The translations under genes and the position numbers were made by a program. Positions 45,925 to 55,923 of a stretch of DNA of 64,000 nt are shown here, in pieces. Position 1 is the stretch's first letter. Every line of letters starts with the position of its first letter. Source of the DNA: Sthenelais limicola (lineage: Eukaryota; Annelida; Polychaeta; Phyllodocida; Sigalionidae); the NCBI GenBank assembly GCA_942159475.1, contig OW804098.1:77679178-77743177 (forward strand). Reading direction: 5' to 3'. The notes below the pieces were generated by a model, which saw only the letters and a list, made by a program, of their open reading frames with translations, had not been told where the DNA came from and ran no database searches.

Positions 45925-47844
45925 TATGGGGCGGCATTCAAGGGCACAGTATGCGCGGAAGTTGCGCAGAACTAAAAAATATATACGTCAGATGCAGGAA
46001 AGTGAATGTGCAGTTCCTGAAGAAAACATACCAGATCTAAATGTTGCCACTGACAGTGTTACAAATGTGTTAGCTGAAAATGATCCAAATGTGTCAAGGG
46101 AAAATGATCCAATGGATCATGAAATTTTGGGGGATACAGTTTCAGAAAATGGCTCTGATACAGATGCATTTTCTGATCCAATCAATGACAATATTGAACA
46201 TAATGATTGGTACGAAATTCTTCAGTATTGGCATTATCAACGTGCTTTTTGTACTGACCTTGCTGATTGGGCTGTCAGTAATAATGTAGGAAGAACGGTT
46301 GTGACTGATCTGTTACAAATATTAAACAAAAGGTTACCATTTATACCTAGGGATACCCGAACACTTAAACATACCATGGGTACTGTCGATGTGAAGGAGG
46401 TATGTGGGGGTGAATATGTATATTTGTCTATAAGACGAGCTCTCCTTCAATATTTAGAGCATAAAAAGCCAGAAAATAATGTCTTCAATATTCTTGTTAA
46501 TGTAGATGGAATTCCTATGAATCGCAGTAGTGGCCAGCAGCTATGGCCAATATTGGCCAATATAAATGGTGGCCCCCCTTTGCTGTCTCACAATGGTTGG
46601 GATACTCTAAGCCCAACAGTATTGCTGACTATGCACATGATTTTATCCAAGAAGTTAAAGAACTTTATGAACATGGCCTAACTCACTCAGGTGGGGTTTA
46701 CAATATCAAAATTCGAGCCTTTGTGTGTGATACTCCAGCACGTGCATTATCTTAAAAGTATAACAGGCCACACAGGATATCACAGCTGTGAACGTTGCGA
46801 AGTTAAAGGGGAGTTCATAGGTTCTGTTCGTCTGATTAATAAAAATGACCCTTTACGGACAGATGAGAAATTTAAGGAAATGATGTATGATGAGCATCAA
46901 AATGGTTTATCCCCATTTGCAGATCCAGAGTTGCGTATTAATATGATCGAGGATTTTATCCTCGATTATATGCACCTAGTGTGTTTAGGAGTTTTGCGCA
47001 GGCTAATTCGTTGTTGGAAGAAGGGCCCACATAAAATTGGCATAGTTGGTTGGAGTGCAGTGACAGCAAGCTTGGTACATATGCGGCAATATGTGCCATC
47101 ATGCTTCCAAAGACGGCCGAGGGGACTAGATGAACTTGAGCATTGGAAAGCGTCTGAATTCAGGTTCTTCCTTTTGTATGGGGGTATTATTGCACTAAGG
47201 GATGTTATCAGAAAAGACCAATATGAGCACATGGTCACACTGTGTACAGCAATGCGTATTCTTTATCAGAAGAAATGATAAAGAATGAGGAAAGAGTTAA
47301 GTATGCAAAAGCACTTTTGAAATGCTTTGTAGAGAAGGCAGTCCAACTGTATGGGCCAGAATTTATTACCTATAATGTGCATAGCTTAATGCACATGGCT
47401 GATGATGTCTTAAATCATAAGTTGCCCCTTGATCAGCTATCAGCATTCCCATTTGAGAGTTATCTTGGACACCTTAAATCATTGGTGCATGGCTCTGTGA
47501 GCCCTATCCGACAGATAGTTAAAAGACTTGATGAAAGATGGCACCTCAATAAATATAGATTCTTCCAAAAGGCAAATAACAAAGTACCAACATCAAAGAC
47601 GCGGGATAGTGTTTATTTACTACCCAATGGCAACTTTGCTATAGTTCAAGAAATACTCCCAAACCAGGAAGCAAAGTGTCAGGAAATAAAGAAGGAAAGA
47701 ACACGTGACTGGTACACAATCCCAATAAATTCAAGTGTTTTGGACATCAGACACGTTCCATCTTTGTCACACACACAAACAGTGACGCTGTCTTTTTCAA
47801 AACTAAAACAACCAGCTCTTATGTTACCTGTCAGTGGCGATTAG
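45925..47844 (+). pseudogene. EnSpm/CACTA-like transposase (Tnp2 plus DUF4218-like), frameshifted
   Basis: The probable start is ATG 45925 (MGRHSRAQYARKLRRTKK, basic). An upstream in-frame ATG at 45758 also exists. After an acidic stretch come NILVNVDGIPMNRSSGQQLW and WPI, then QWLGYSKPNS, AFVCDTPARAL with SITGHTGYHSCERCEVKG (zinc-binding Cys pair), DYMHLVCLGVLRRL (the D-x-M-H catalytic motif), FLLYGGIIALRD, and YNVHSLMHMADDV with FPFESYLGHLKSL (the DUF4218-type pattern NVH..MH and PFE.Y...LK). It stops at 47844. Three small frameshifts break it: in a C run at about 46573, at about 46751 and at about 47268. The order matches Transposase_21 followed by DUF4218 in CACTA elements. It would cut and join the element's ends if intact. 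Confidence 0.75.
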
Positions 47845-48079
47845 ATGTTTTCTTCCCATTGCTACACAACTATCAACAATAAATGACAAGTGAGTATAGG
47901 GAATTTAAATATGTTCGTTCCAGAAGTTGCACGTTTTCAAGTAGGGCGAGGTATACATTATATCATATATACTAGTTGATGTCTGATGGATGTATAATTG
48001 TTATACATACATCCCTTTTGGTAGTGCCTCTTAGCAGTGATGAAAATATTAAGTTTTTGACAATAAATTCCCTTTCAGA

Positions 48080-51000
48080 ATGGCGAAGCATTATCAAACC
48101 GTTACCTGGAAGGAAAATGGTGCAAGTGTGATCCGCAGGGTACCATTAAATTGGCTGACTCAATTGGATGGGGAACTATATATTAGCTGGCCAAGCAAGT
48201 TGGATGCACAAAAGGATCTTGAGCAACGAACTGAGCCAAAGCCGTCTTGGTCCATCAAAAAAGTTATCAAGACCCGGGATGCATTACATGGTAAGTAAAG
48301 AACTATCATGTCAAGCATAAGTTGCCTTTATAGATGTCTGTTTATATAACAAAATCAATATATATGGAGACCTGGATCGACTTATAATTAATGTCAACAT
48401 AACAATAATATTGTGCCTCCATAATGCTATATGCATTGATGTATCCACATAATCAATCAATATATAATGAATCAATGAATATCTATTAATTAAGTTAGTG
48501 TCAATGCAAACAAAATTTTAATATTTATATGATGTGTATTTTTTTCTGTAGAGAGCTGGAGATCTGATGAGGAGTCGGATGAGCTGACAACAACTAGCTC
48601 AGAAGGATCACAAGAACAAAAAAGTGCAGGATCGCGACCCTCCAGATCCAGTAAGAAAAGAAGTGCGGAACCGGATGGTAAGCTATATATTTGGAATTTA
48701 AATTTGTATTTTGTAAATGTTATATGGCAAATGTTATGTGGCAAATGTTCATGATACATGCTCATGATACAAAATTATATATGCTTATGCATTAATAATA
48801 ATGTTTACCATAACAATATTCTTGTTGGTTAAAATAATTGCGTCTCCAGGCGTATACTAAAAAGAGCAATTTGTTTCTTAGGCATTTTCCTAATTGAAAA
48901 CAATGCCAAAAGTCCAAGAAGAACATAGCTAACTGAAATTTATTTTTCATATTTGCAGCTGGGGCAATAGAGCAGGTACGGAAATTGATTGCGAGAAGGG
49001 CGGGCAAACAAAAAGGGTACCCATCAGTGCCGAATACTGCATTTTTGAAAAACAAGGGCCAAGTAGAACAAGTAGAAAATCGATCTGCAAGTGGCCAGGA
49101 GAGTGATGAGTGTTCAGAAGGAGATATACGGAGCGAGTCTCACGAGGGTGACTTTGAAGATAATCAAAGTGAAAGCAGTACGGAGGATGAGGCAAATATA
49201 CATGGGTCAAAACAGATGGACAGCAGTCCATCATCTCCAACAAAATTAAATGGGTCACAAGAGATGACCATGCCATCATCTCCTATGGTTAGTGCTGAGA
49301 CACCATCTCCCACAATTATTGCAGACCACACATCTGGGTCAGAACAACAGATGGACATTCATAAGCAAACATCGTCCACAAATATGAACAGCCCTGTGTT
49401 AAAACTGATGGACATTCGTAAGCAAACAGGCACACCACACAGAGAAAGCCATGCAAAATCTCCAGGATCGAGTAATGAAGACAGACGATCTGTGTCAAAA
49501 CATGTATCTCCAGCAAGTAATGAACACCGACGATCTGGGTCAAATCAGGGATCCACACAACAAGAGCTAGTTGTTACTCCAAAATCGTCCAGAAATAACA
49601 TCAACAGAATTGATCTAACATCATCGTCGACAAAGGCAAACATCTCCAAGTCACCAGCTGCTGCTGTCATAGAAGGGAGTCCCACTGATGCTGCACTTGT
49701 GAACAGTTTGATGAGTAAGTGGATGAGAGTAAATTATTTAATAAATAGTAGGGTGATGACAATTATTTAATATACGTAGTCAGACAGAGTGTTATTATTA
49801 AATTGAATTATCATTTACATTTACTCAAGTTATAACTTCATTTGTATACAATATGTGAATGGTGAACCTGTTTTTTGACGTGATAAAATATATATCGATC
49901 ATGGATATTAAAAGAACATGTATATTCCTTATTCAGATTTAGAAAGACGGTCCTATGCCTTCTTTTCATCTTTCGAGGAGAAATTTGACCTTTTCTCACG
50001 ACAAGTAGAGAAGTTGGCCAAACGTGTGGGCGACAAGGAAGGGGGATATTCAAGAGGCCATGATATGTGTCCCGCTCCCTTAAAAACCAAAGAAGCGATG
50101 GATGAACTGGACGAGAATATGGTTGACAATGGGAAGAGAGCAGCTTTGGTAGGTATATAATTATGTGATTTCAGTGTGTCAACAGAGCTATGAAAAAGTG
50201 ACAAGAAATGGAAATAGTATTCAATTTTGTACCTGTATATGAATATAAAGTAAATAGCTACAATTTGATTGCAATATAGAGATAAGTATATATCATATTG
50301 AGGTGGTAATTATAAAAATTATGATCATAAATTATGTTTGATATGATATCTATACCCTGTCCAGCCTTTTTAAGAACCAGAACCGCAATGCTAGCCTATA
50401 TCAACACTCTTTGAAGTCTTGGTTCTACAGAGGCTGGACAGAGTGTATGATCTATGATAATTATTATGACTTCACTATTATATTAATGTGGTGCCCAATG
50501 GCATTTCAGGTCGAGTTTTTGTCACACTGTGGAGGAGACGACACAGGGAAGGCAGTACACAAGGTTTTGAATCGCTTGATGGACCCACTGGCCGCTCGTC
50601 ATTTCAATGTACGTGGGACAAACAAGAAGGTAGCATTCAACACCTACAAGTTGTATGGAGTTGTTATGGGTGAGTTAAATTGAAGTTTTATGTTAAAAAA
50701 AGTTGACATTTTTAACTAGAAATAACATATCTTACTTGCAAATTATAACAACAAAATATAATCTAATAATTGATATAGCTAATTATGAATAATGATCGAA
50801 TTCTCCCAATTACATATTGAACATAGAAGGGGGACCAATATATATATCATTTTGTTTTGGATCCATGTCTACAGTAAATTAACCTTTATACTTGCGATCA
50901 TCCCACAATTTAAGATAATAACCAATTCAAGGTGATCAGACATATTTTCCAAAATATATTCTTGCTAACATCTATTGGCTAAAAAATTAAAATTGTGTCT

Positions 51001-51266
51001 TACGATACAAGTATATTAATTATCATTACTATGATTGGTATATTCACACAGATGCAATACGAGCACAATTTGCCAATGATAAGGATTTACACAAGAAGGT
51101 CAACAAGGCAATAAGTGAAAACCTGAGAGCTGCAGAAGGAAAGATTAAACACCGTGAGGATGCCACAAGTAGAATGGAAAAGCGGAGGGAAGAGGCTGAA
51201 CGCCGTCGTACTGCAGGCGATGATGGCGAAAAACAAATGGAAGGCGACAATGATACTGTTGAGTAA
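48080..51266 (+). CDS. Six-exon accessory gene with DUF4806-like domain
   Basis: Exons are 48080-48290, 48552-48677, 48959-49714, 49937-50148, 50510-50669 and 51052-51266. Every intron is GT-AG and the phases agree (1,1,1,0,1), giving 1680 nt or 559 residues. The N-terminus has YQTVTWKENGASVIRRVPLN with a WP motif (ISWPSKLD), resembling the N-terminal segment of DUF4806 proteins. Exons 2-3 are acidic, Ser-rich and probably disordered, with a repeated MDIHKQT/MDIRKQT phrase. Exon 4 is helical. Exons 5-6 read GKAVHKVLNRLMDPLAARHF then NVRGTNKKVAFNTYKLYGVV, matching the DUF4806 pattern, and end in a charged coiled coil. It lies on the same strand, 240 bp after the transposase stop. ATG 48080 sits directly after a splice-acceptor-like TTTCAGA, so a 5' untranslated exon is possible. 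I infer a DNA-binding or transposition-accessory protein. It appears intact although the transposase is broken. Confidence 0.7.
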
Positions 51267-51361
51267 AATTCGAATGTACCGTCGATCTAAAATGTCATAA
51301 TATATGTTTATCTAGCCAAAACAAATGGAAGGCGACAATGATACTGTTGAGTAAAATTCGA
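51230..51361 (+). repeat. Duplicated LINE target: T1-T2-T1
   Basis: T1 (44 bp, AAAACAAATGGAAGGCGACA...) occurs at 51230-51273 and exactly again at 51318-51361. T2 (44 bp, ATGTACCGTCGATCTAAAAT...) occurs at 51274-51317 and, with two differences, at 59103-59146 just after the LINE poly-A. T1 covers the last codons and stop of the accessory gene. Confidence 0.95.
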
Positions 51362-51368
51362 AAAGGAT

Positions 51369-51380
51369 CAAGATGGCGGC
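51369..51380 (+). promoter_or_regulatory. YY1-like site at the LINE 5' end
   Basis: CAAGATGGCGGC begins about 8 bp from the inferred first base of the LINE. In human L1, a YY1 site of this form near the 5' end positions transcription initiation. Here the role is inferred from sequence and position. Confidence 0.5.
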
Positions 51381-51948
51381 CGCGACAGTTGTGCAGGCAC
51401 ATCGCTCTGTCATTCAATACTCAAATTAGAGGTTCTGAAGGATATTTTGGGATTATTTTCATCATAGAATCATCAACAATAGTTATCATCACCTTTTCAT
51501 CGGATCAGATATGTATTCTTGACTTTTATTTGTTGTATATTGTGAAATGTCTGTATGTATGTACCTCGATCGTAGGTGTAGGTTATGAATGCGAGCAGCG
51601 TATGACAAGGCAAAGGCCTATCACTAACGCTCCATAGGCGCTAACCGAAGTAACAAAACACTGAACAATGACAATTGTCTAGGCAAATGTCCACATATAC
51701 AGGCTATAAGTGAAGTCTATGCTCCAAGAACAATTCTTTTGAACTTGTACTGCTTATATATCATTTGTAACGATTGTTTATTTGAAATCTTGGTACACAA
51801 CGAAGGGCTGAACGATCGGCCTAAGATCTTAGCAAAGGGTTTACATGATGTAGTTTTCAGGTCTGTAAATACTAGAGAATCATACGATTGGTTGGGAAAG
51901 TGTTGTTGGTTGAACTGTCTAAATAAAAGTAGAAATAACTGCTCAAAT

Positions 51949-53457
51949 ATGGATAAGGAAACGTTCGAAGCAGCGCTTCAAACATATGCGACTGAAATGA
52001 CTAAGATTGGAACAGACACAAATGTAAAGATAACTGAATTAACCGATCTGCAAAATGATATCGATAATTTGGGAGCCAGATTAACAGTACTTGAGAACGA
52101 AAATCTAAACAAAAGAATCTCTGAACTGGAGAAAAAGCATCAAGAGCTGGAAAAATACACTTCGTATTTGGAAGACTACTGTATTAGTCTTGATTCGAAC
52201 CAAAGAGGGGCAAACATGATATTAACTGGTTTCAAAGAAAAGGACGGGGAAAACGAGAGAGGAAGCAAGCTTACAATGAACTTAGTTTGTGAACTTCTAT
52301 CTGAGATCGATCAATCATTTACAGCAAATGAAATTGAATATGTAACAAGAATTGGGAAACCAAAAGGTCAAAATGACAAAAGAGATCGGAATATCCTAAT
52401 TAAATTTGCATCAATCTCGATATGTTCAAGAATCAGAAGGAGAAAAGCTAGCTTGAAACAAACCGATAACAACAATAAATGCTTCCTTAATCCTGATCTG
52501 CCCCCTAAATTGGCTCAGAAACAAGCTGACATGAGGGCCATTGTGTCCTATGCGAAAGCAAAGCAGATTGACGCCAGACTAGACAGAGGCAGAGTGATTG
52601 TAAACAAACACTCCTATGGTCACAAGCAATTAGAAAAGATCCCTGGGGGCGTGTCGATCGGCGAAACTAAAACTAGAAGGATAGTGCAGGGAATTGGATT
52701 CCAAGGAGAATTATCGCCACTATCTAATTTCTACCCATGTAAAATCAAGTTCGATCAGAATGTTTTCGAGAATGCAGAGCAGGCTCATCAATGGTCAAAA
52801 GCCAAAATCGTAGGAAATCAGCCAATGGCCACTTTGATTCTAGGCATAAATGATCCCAGAAAGTGTAAAAGTGAGGGGGAAAAGGTTGGAACAACTGAAA
52901 CCTGGGAGAAATCTAAACTTGAAAGGATGAAAGACATCCTAGAATGCAAATTCGCCCAAAATAAAGAATTGGCTAGCTTCCTAGTATCAACTAAGGGACA
53001 CAACTTATTAGAATGTACGACTGACAACTTCTGGGGTGCTGGAGTGTCCATTTCCTCATATAAGCTCAACTTACCAAAGGCCAAACTTTATGGGAAGAAC
53101 AATTTGGGACTAATCCTTGCTCAAGTGAGAACCGAAATCATTAGAGAGAATACTATTCAATCCAATCCAAATATAGTAACTAGATTTGCAGACCCAATCC
53201 CCCCTCCCAAGCTCACTAACATGATTGCCAATACTAGAGGCATGGGACGTCGAGGCACCCCATTTGCAGGTGCAGGTGCAGGTGCAGGTGCCTGGGGCAG
53301 AGGCAGAGGCAGAGGTGCGTATTCGATGTATGGTAACGAACCGATTCAGTTCCCTGACGAAGAATACATGAATGAGATCAGTCTAGATAGAAGAGATAGA
53401 GACGAATTGCATAAAGAGGACAATCATAGGTCCGACGATTCAACTGAAGATGCCTGA
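51949..53457 (+). CDS. LINE ORF1: RNA-binding protein fused to a NADAR domain
   Basis: Start ATG 51949 (MDKETFEAALQTYATEM) gives 502 residues. The frame is open upstream to 51739 but without another ATG. Residues ~20-85 form a coiled coil (ELEKKHQELEKYTSYLEDY). Residues ~85-170 look like the L1 ORF1 RRM (NMILTGF...IEYVTRIGKPK...RNILIKF), and ~170-235 like its C-terminal domain (FLNPDLPPKLAQKQ). Residues ~247-397 are a NADAR/YbiA-type domain: LSPLSNFYP, FENAEQAHQWSKAK with the conserved Glu, LECKFAQNKELASFL, TDNFWGAG and NNLGLILAQVR. A GAGAGAGAWGRGRGRG stretch and an acidic tail follow. NADAR enzymes hydrolyse N-glycosidic bonds, including ADP-ribose adducts. The stop overlaps the next ORF by 8 nt. 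Confidence 0.75.
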   Translation: MDKETFEAALQTYATEMTKIGTDTNVKITELTDLQNDIDNLGARLTVLENENLNKRISELEKKHQELEKYTSYLEDYCISLDSNQRGANMILTGFKEKDGENERGSKLTMNLVCELLSEIDQSFTANEIEYVTRIGKPKGQNDKRDRNILIKFASISICSRIRRRKASLKQTDNNNKCFLNPDLPPKLAQKQADMRAIVSYAKAKQIDARLDRGRVIVNKHSYGHKQLEKIPGGVSIGETKTRRIVQGIGFQGELSPLSNFYPCKIKFDQNVFENAEQAHQWSKAKIVGNQPMATLILGINDPRKCKSEGEKVGTTETWEKSKLERMKDILECKFAQNKELASFLVSTKGHNLLECTTDNFWGAGVSISSYKLNLPKAKLYGKNNLGLILAQVRTEIIRENTIQSNPNIVTRFADPIPPPKLTNMIANTRGMGRRGTPFAGAGAGAGAWGRGRGRGAYSMYGNEPIQFPDEEYMNEISLDRRDRDELHKEDNHRSDDSTEDA

Positions 53458-54088
53458 ACGAAACACAGATAAGATCGATCTTTTAATTTTTACTGACTCT
53501 AGGGGAAGAAACCTAGATCAATATTTGCAAATGAACAATGTACTAGTATATGCATTCCCCGGAGCCAGAATAATAGATCTCTATCTCCAAGTAAAACTAA
53601 CTCTCATGAACGAAAGGGTGTATCCCAGAATGATCCTCATAATGGGAGGAATATGCGACATAACCAAAAAGCGATTCGATGATAGGAGGGTAGTACTTAG
53701 AGATATAGGTGTTGCGCATACGGCTAACTCAGTACTAAACACAATTAGAAATGTATGGTTGGAGGCTGAAACCCAATTTCCAGATATCCTCTTCTCTTTC
53801 GCTAGGATTTGTGGTATGAATGTCGCTAGATATAACAGAGACTTTAACAGATACTTGTGGCAGTCCAATCTGGATCAGATAGTAAACATGATAAATATGC
53901 AATTACTATCGTGGCATGTTCACAAAGGTATTATTTTCCCGACCATAACCAGCCGGGTACATCGGAGAACTAGGAACAAAGTCAAGGCTTTCTACACATA
54001 TTTTACAGATGGTCTTCATCCAGGAGAGAGATTATTACAAGAATGGGCACACAATATTGCCCGTTTCTATGAGAGAAACTTTATTTAA
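53450..54088 (+). CDS. LINE SGNH/GDSL-type esterase ORF
   Basis: The ORF has 212 residues and begins ATG 53450 inside the last codons of ORF1; the overlap ATGCCTGA contains both start and stop, which suggests termination-reinitiation or another coupling. LLIFTDSRGRN holds the block I nucleophile serine (GDS-like), YAFPGARI corresponds to block II, MGGICDIT to block III and FTDGLHPGE to block V (D-x-x-H). In block III the usual Asn of G-x-N is replaced (GGIC), so the oxyanion hole may be altered. Esterase domains of this family are described in ORF1 of CR1-type LINEs, where they are proposed to act on lipids or membranes. Here the esterase is a separate reading frame. No signal peptide is seen. 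Confidence 0.7.
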   Translation: MPERNTDKIDLLIFTDSRGRNLDQYLQMNNVLVYAFPGARIIDLYLQVKLTLMNERVYPRMILIMGGICDITKKRFDDRRVVLRDIGVAHTANSVLNTIRNVWLEAETQFPDILFSFARICGMNVARYNRDFNRYLWQSNLDQIVNMINMQLLSWHVHKGIIFPTITSRVHRRTRNKVKAFYTYFTDGLHPGERLLQEWAHNIARFYERNFI

Positions 54089-54090
54089 GG

Positions 54091-54209
54091 AATAATTTCC
54101 GAGGTTTTTTCTGCTCGCGGTGTCTATAGCGTCAGGGAGTTCGAGGGCGAAGCCCGAGAATTCCCTGACGCTATAGACACCGCGAGCAGAAAAATCCGAG
54201 GAAATTATT
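54091..54209. repeat. 119-bp long hairpin just after the esterase ORF
   Basis: Arms of about 58 nt pair around a GAA loop with only a few mismatches; the core TGCTCGCGGTGTCTATAGCG and GTCAGGGA are perfectly matched. It starts 3 bp after the esterase stop codon. It could be a small inserted foldback element or an RNA structure of the LINE transcript. Confidence 0.9.
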
Positions 54210-54394
54210 GCTTTTAGAAGAGAATTGATGAGATTTCCTTAATGTTAGAGAAAAAAAGATAGACAAACCTTCTTTATTCCGTCCAAAAACACCCAAAAAC
54301 ATCCAAAAACATCCAAAATATCATGCAATCCCATGCGAGTCGTCAGCCTTTCTATGAGACCGGAAGTGAATGCACTGCTTTAATCGGAACTATA

Positions 54395-54705
54395 TAATAC
54401 CGCGACGGCTGACCGAATGAAGCTTCAGCCACAACAGCCAATCAGAGGAGCGTATTCACTAATGTTTATGTTCAACCGGCCGGCCTGTTTTCGCAAGGTT
54501 CCGCTGCTTGCTATCCAAAGCATCGGACACCGCATTAGTCGAAATCTAAATGATACCGCGACGGCTGGCCAAGTGAAGTGGGCGGGGCTTAGCGGAGAAA
54601 CAGCCAATCAGAGGTGCGTATTTGCTAATGTTTATGTTCAGCCAGCCGGCCTGTTTTCGCAAGGTTCTGCTGCTTGCTATCCAAAGCATCGGACACTTCC
54701 GGTTC
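54395..54705 (+). repeat. ~156-bp direct repeat with CCAAT boxes
   Basis: CGCGACGGCTG starts units at 54401 and 54557. Both contain AGCCAATCAGAGG, GCCGGCCTGTTTTCGCAAGG and TGCTTGCTATCCAAAGCATC. The CCAAT box and GC-rich words resemble repeated promoter modules. Confidence 0.85.
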
Positions 54706-54714
54706 TCGAATGCC

Positions 54715-55112
54715 GTGTTGCGTGTGTCAAGGGACTTAAAAAAGAAATAAATAAAAGATTTGAATCGGTAGAAATGATTTAAATAGTGTTTGAGCCCGAT
54801 AGCCAAGATTTAGTCGACGGGAATCAAGCAATAAATGAATGGCGAGTTCAGAAGCTATACGTGCGACTGGAAGAGATGTCGAGATCCTTCGGCATAGCCA
54901 CTTATGTGCACATTCACTTGGCGTTGCATTGTGTACGGTGGCCTATATAGCGCACGGAGGATTTCATTCGAAAGTGACCCGCACGTCAACAAACGAAGCA
55001 TCTACGAATGCCGTGTCCGTGTGTCTAGGGACTTAAAAAAGAAATAAATAAAAGATTTGAATCGGTAGAAATGTTTTAAATATTGTTTGAGCCCGATAGC
55101 GAAGTTTTCCTC
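54715..55112 (+). repeat. ~95-bp direct repeat, 297 bp apart
   Basis: GGGACTTAAAAAAGAAATAA followed by AAAGATTTGAATCGGTAG and GTTTGAGCCCGATAGC occurs at about 54730-54806 and 55027-55103, with few differences. The sequence between has no recognised feature. Confidence 0.85.
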
Positions 55113-55204
55113 TATGGAAATCAAGTAATAAGTAAAAGCCATACGTGTGCTTACGTTACGTAGACCGGAAGAGATTTGAACCAAAATTCAGCCGCAATGT
55201 CTCC

Positions 55205-55286
55205 ACCAGCTTCATAGGGTAGTGGTTATGTTGTTCGACTTCGGCGGAGAACGTTGAGGGTTCGAGCCTCGTCAGGTCCTTTAGCT
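55205..55286 (+). other. tRNA-like A-box/B-box segment
   Basis: TAGGGTAGTGGTTATG resembles an A box. GAGGGTTCGAGCCTC, about 35 nt downstream, is a B box within a T-arm-like stem. The anticodon stem is irregular and the acceptor stem is not evident, so this is a tRNA pseudogene or a SINE head rather than a functional tRNA. Confidence 0.45.
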
Positions 55287-55314
55287 TGTTTTTCATTCTA
55301 TACTTGGCAGCGTT

Positions 55315-55565
55315 GGGTTGATCTATGGGGAAGTCTTGATCTATGGAGACGGAAGTCTTGATCTATGGAGACGGAAGTCTTGATCTATGGAGTCTTGATC
55401 TATGGAGACGGAAGTCTTGATCTATGGAGACGGAAGTCTTGATCTATGGAGACGGAAGTCTTGATCTATGGAGACGGAAGTCTTGATACTGATCTATGCC
55501 TGATCTATAGGGACTGATACTGATCTATAGGGACGGATCTATGGGGACGGAAGTGGTTTAGAGGG
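55315..55565 (+). repeat. GATCTATGGAGACGGAAGTCTT minisatellite
   Basis: Around nine units of GATCTATGGAGACGG plus AAGTCTT, some shortened, in the spacer before the LINE endonuclease. Confidence 0.95.
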
Positions 55566-55923
55566 AATCTATAAAGAAAAAAAACCTCCCAGAATCTCAT
55601 CAGATCGATTCTAATATTCTATAGAATGGAGATGGTTCGAATAAACAGAATGGCAAAAGCCAACTGTAATAAGAGAACACATCAAAGCATACAAGAAACA
55701 AGACCTAGAGCTATTTCATTAACACTTTTTCTACTGGGATATAAGGCAAAGGCCTACCCACAACAATGTTGCAGTATTCGTGTATATAAAACAGTGATAT
55801 CAACAACACTTTTCTCGTATCGTTATATTTATGTTTTGATGGATGAGTATGTATACAAGTGGCAAAGGCCATTCACCCAAGTAGAACTGAACATGTGTAT
55901 AGAGATAAGAAGTTCAAAACAAC

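Noticed and set aside
46966..47238. Minus-strand frame within the transposase
   Set aside because: Shadow of the + strand coding region, which carries the conserved D-x-M-H motif.
52818..53084. Minus-strand frame opposite the NADAR domain
   Set aside because: Antisense shadow with no motif of its own.
55205..55286. Functional tRNA gene
   Set aside because: A and B boxes are present but the acceptor and anticodon stems do not form properly; kept only as tRNA-like.
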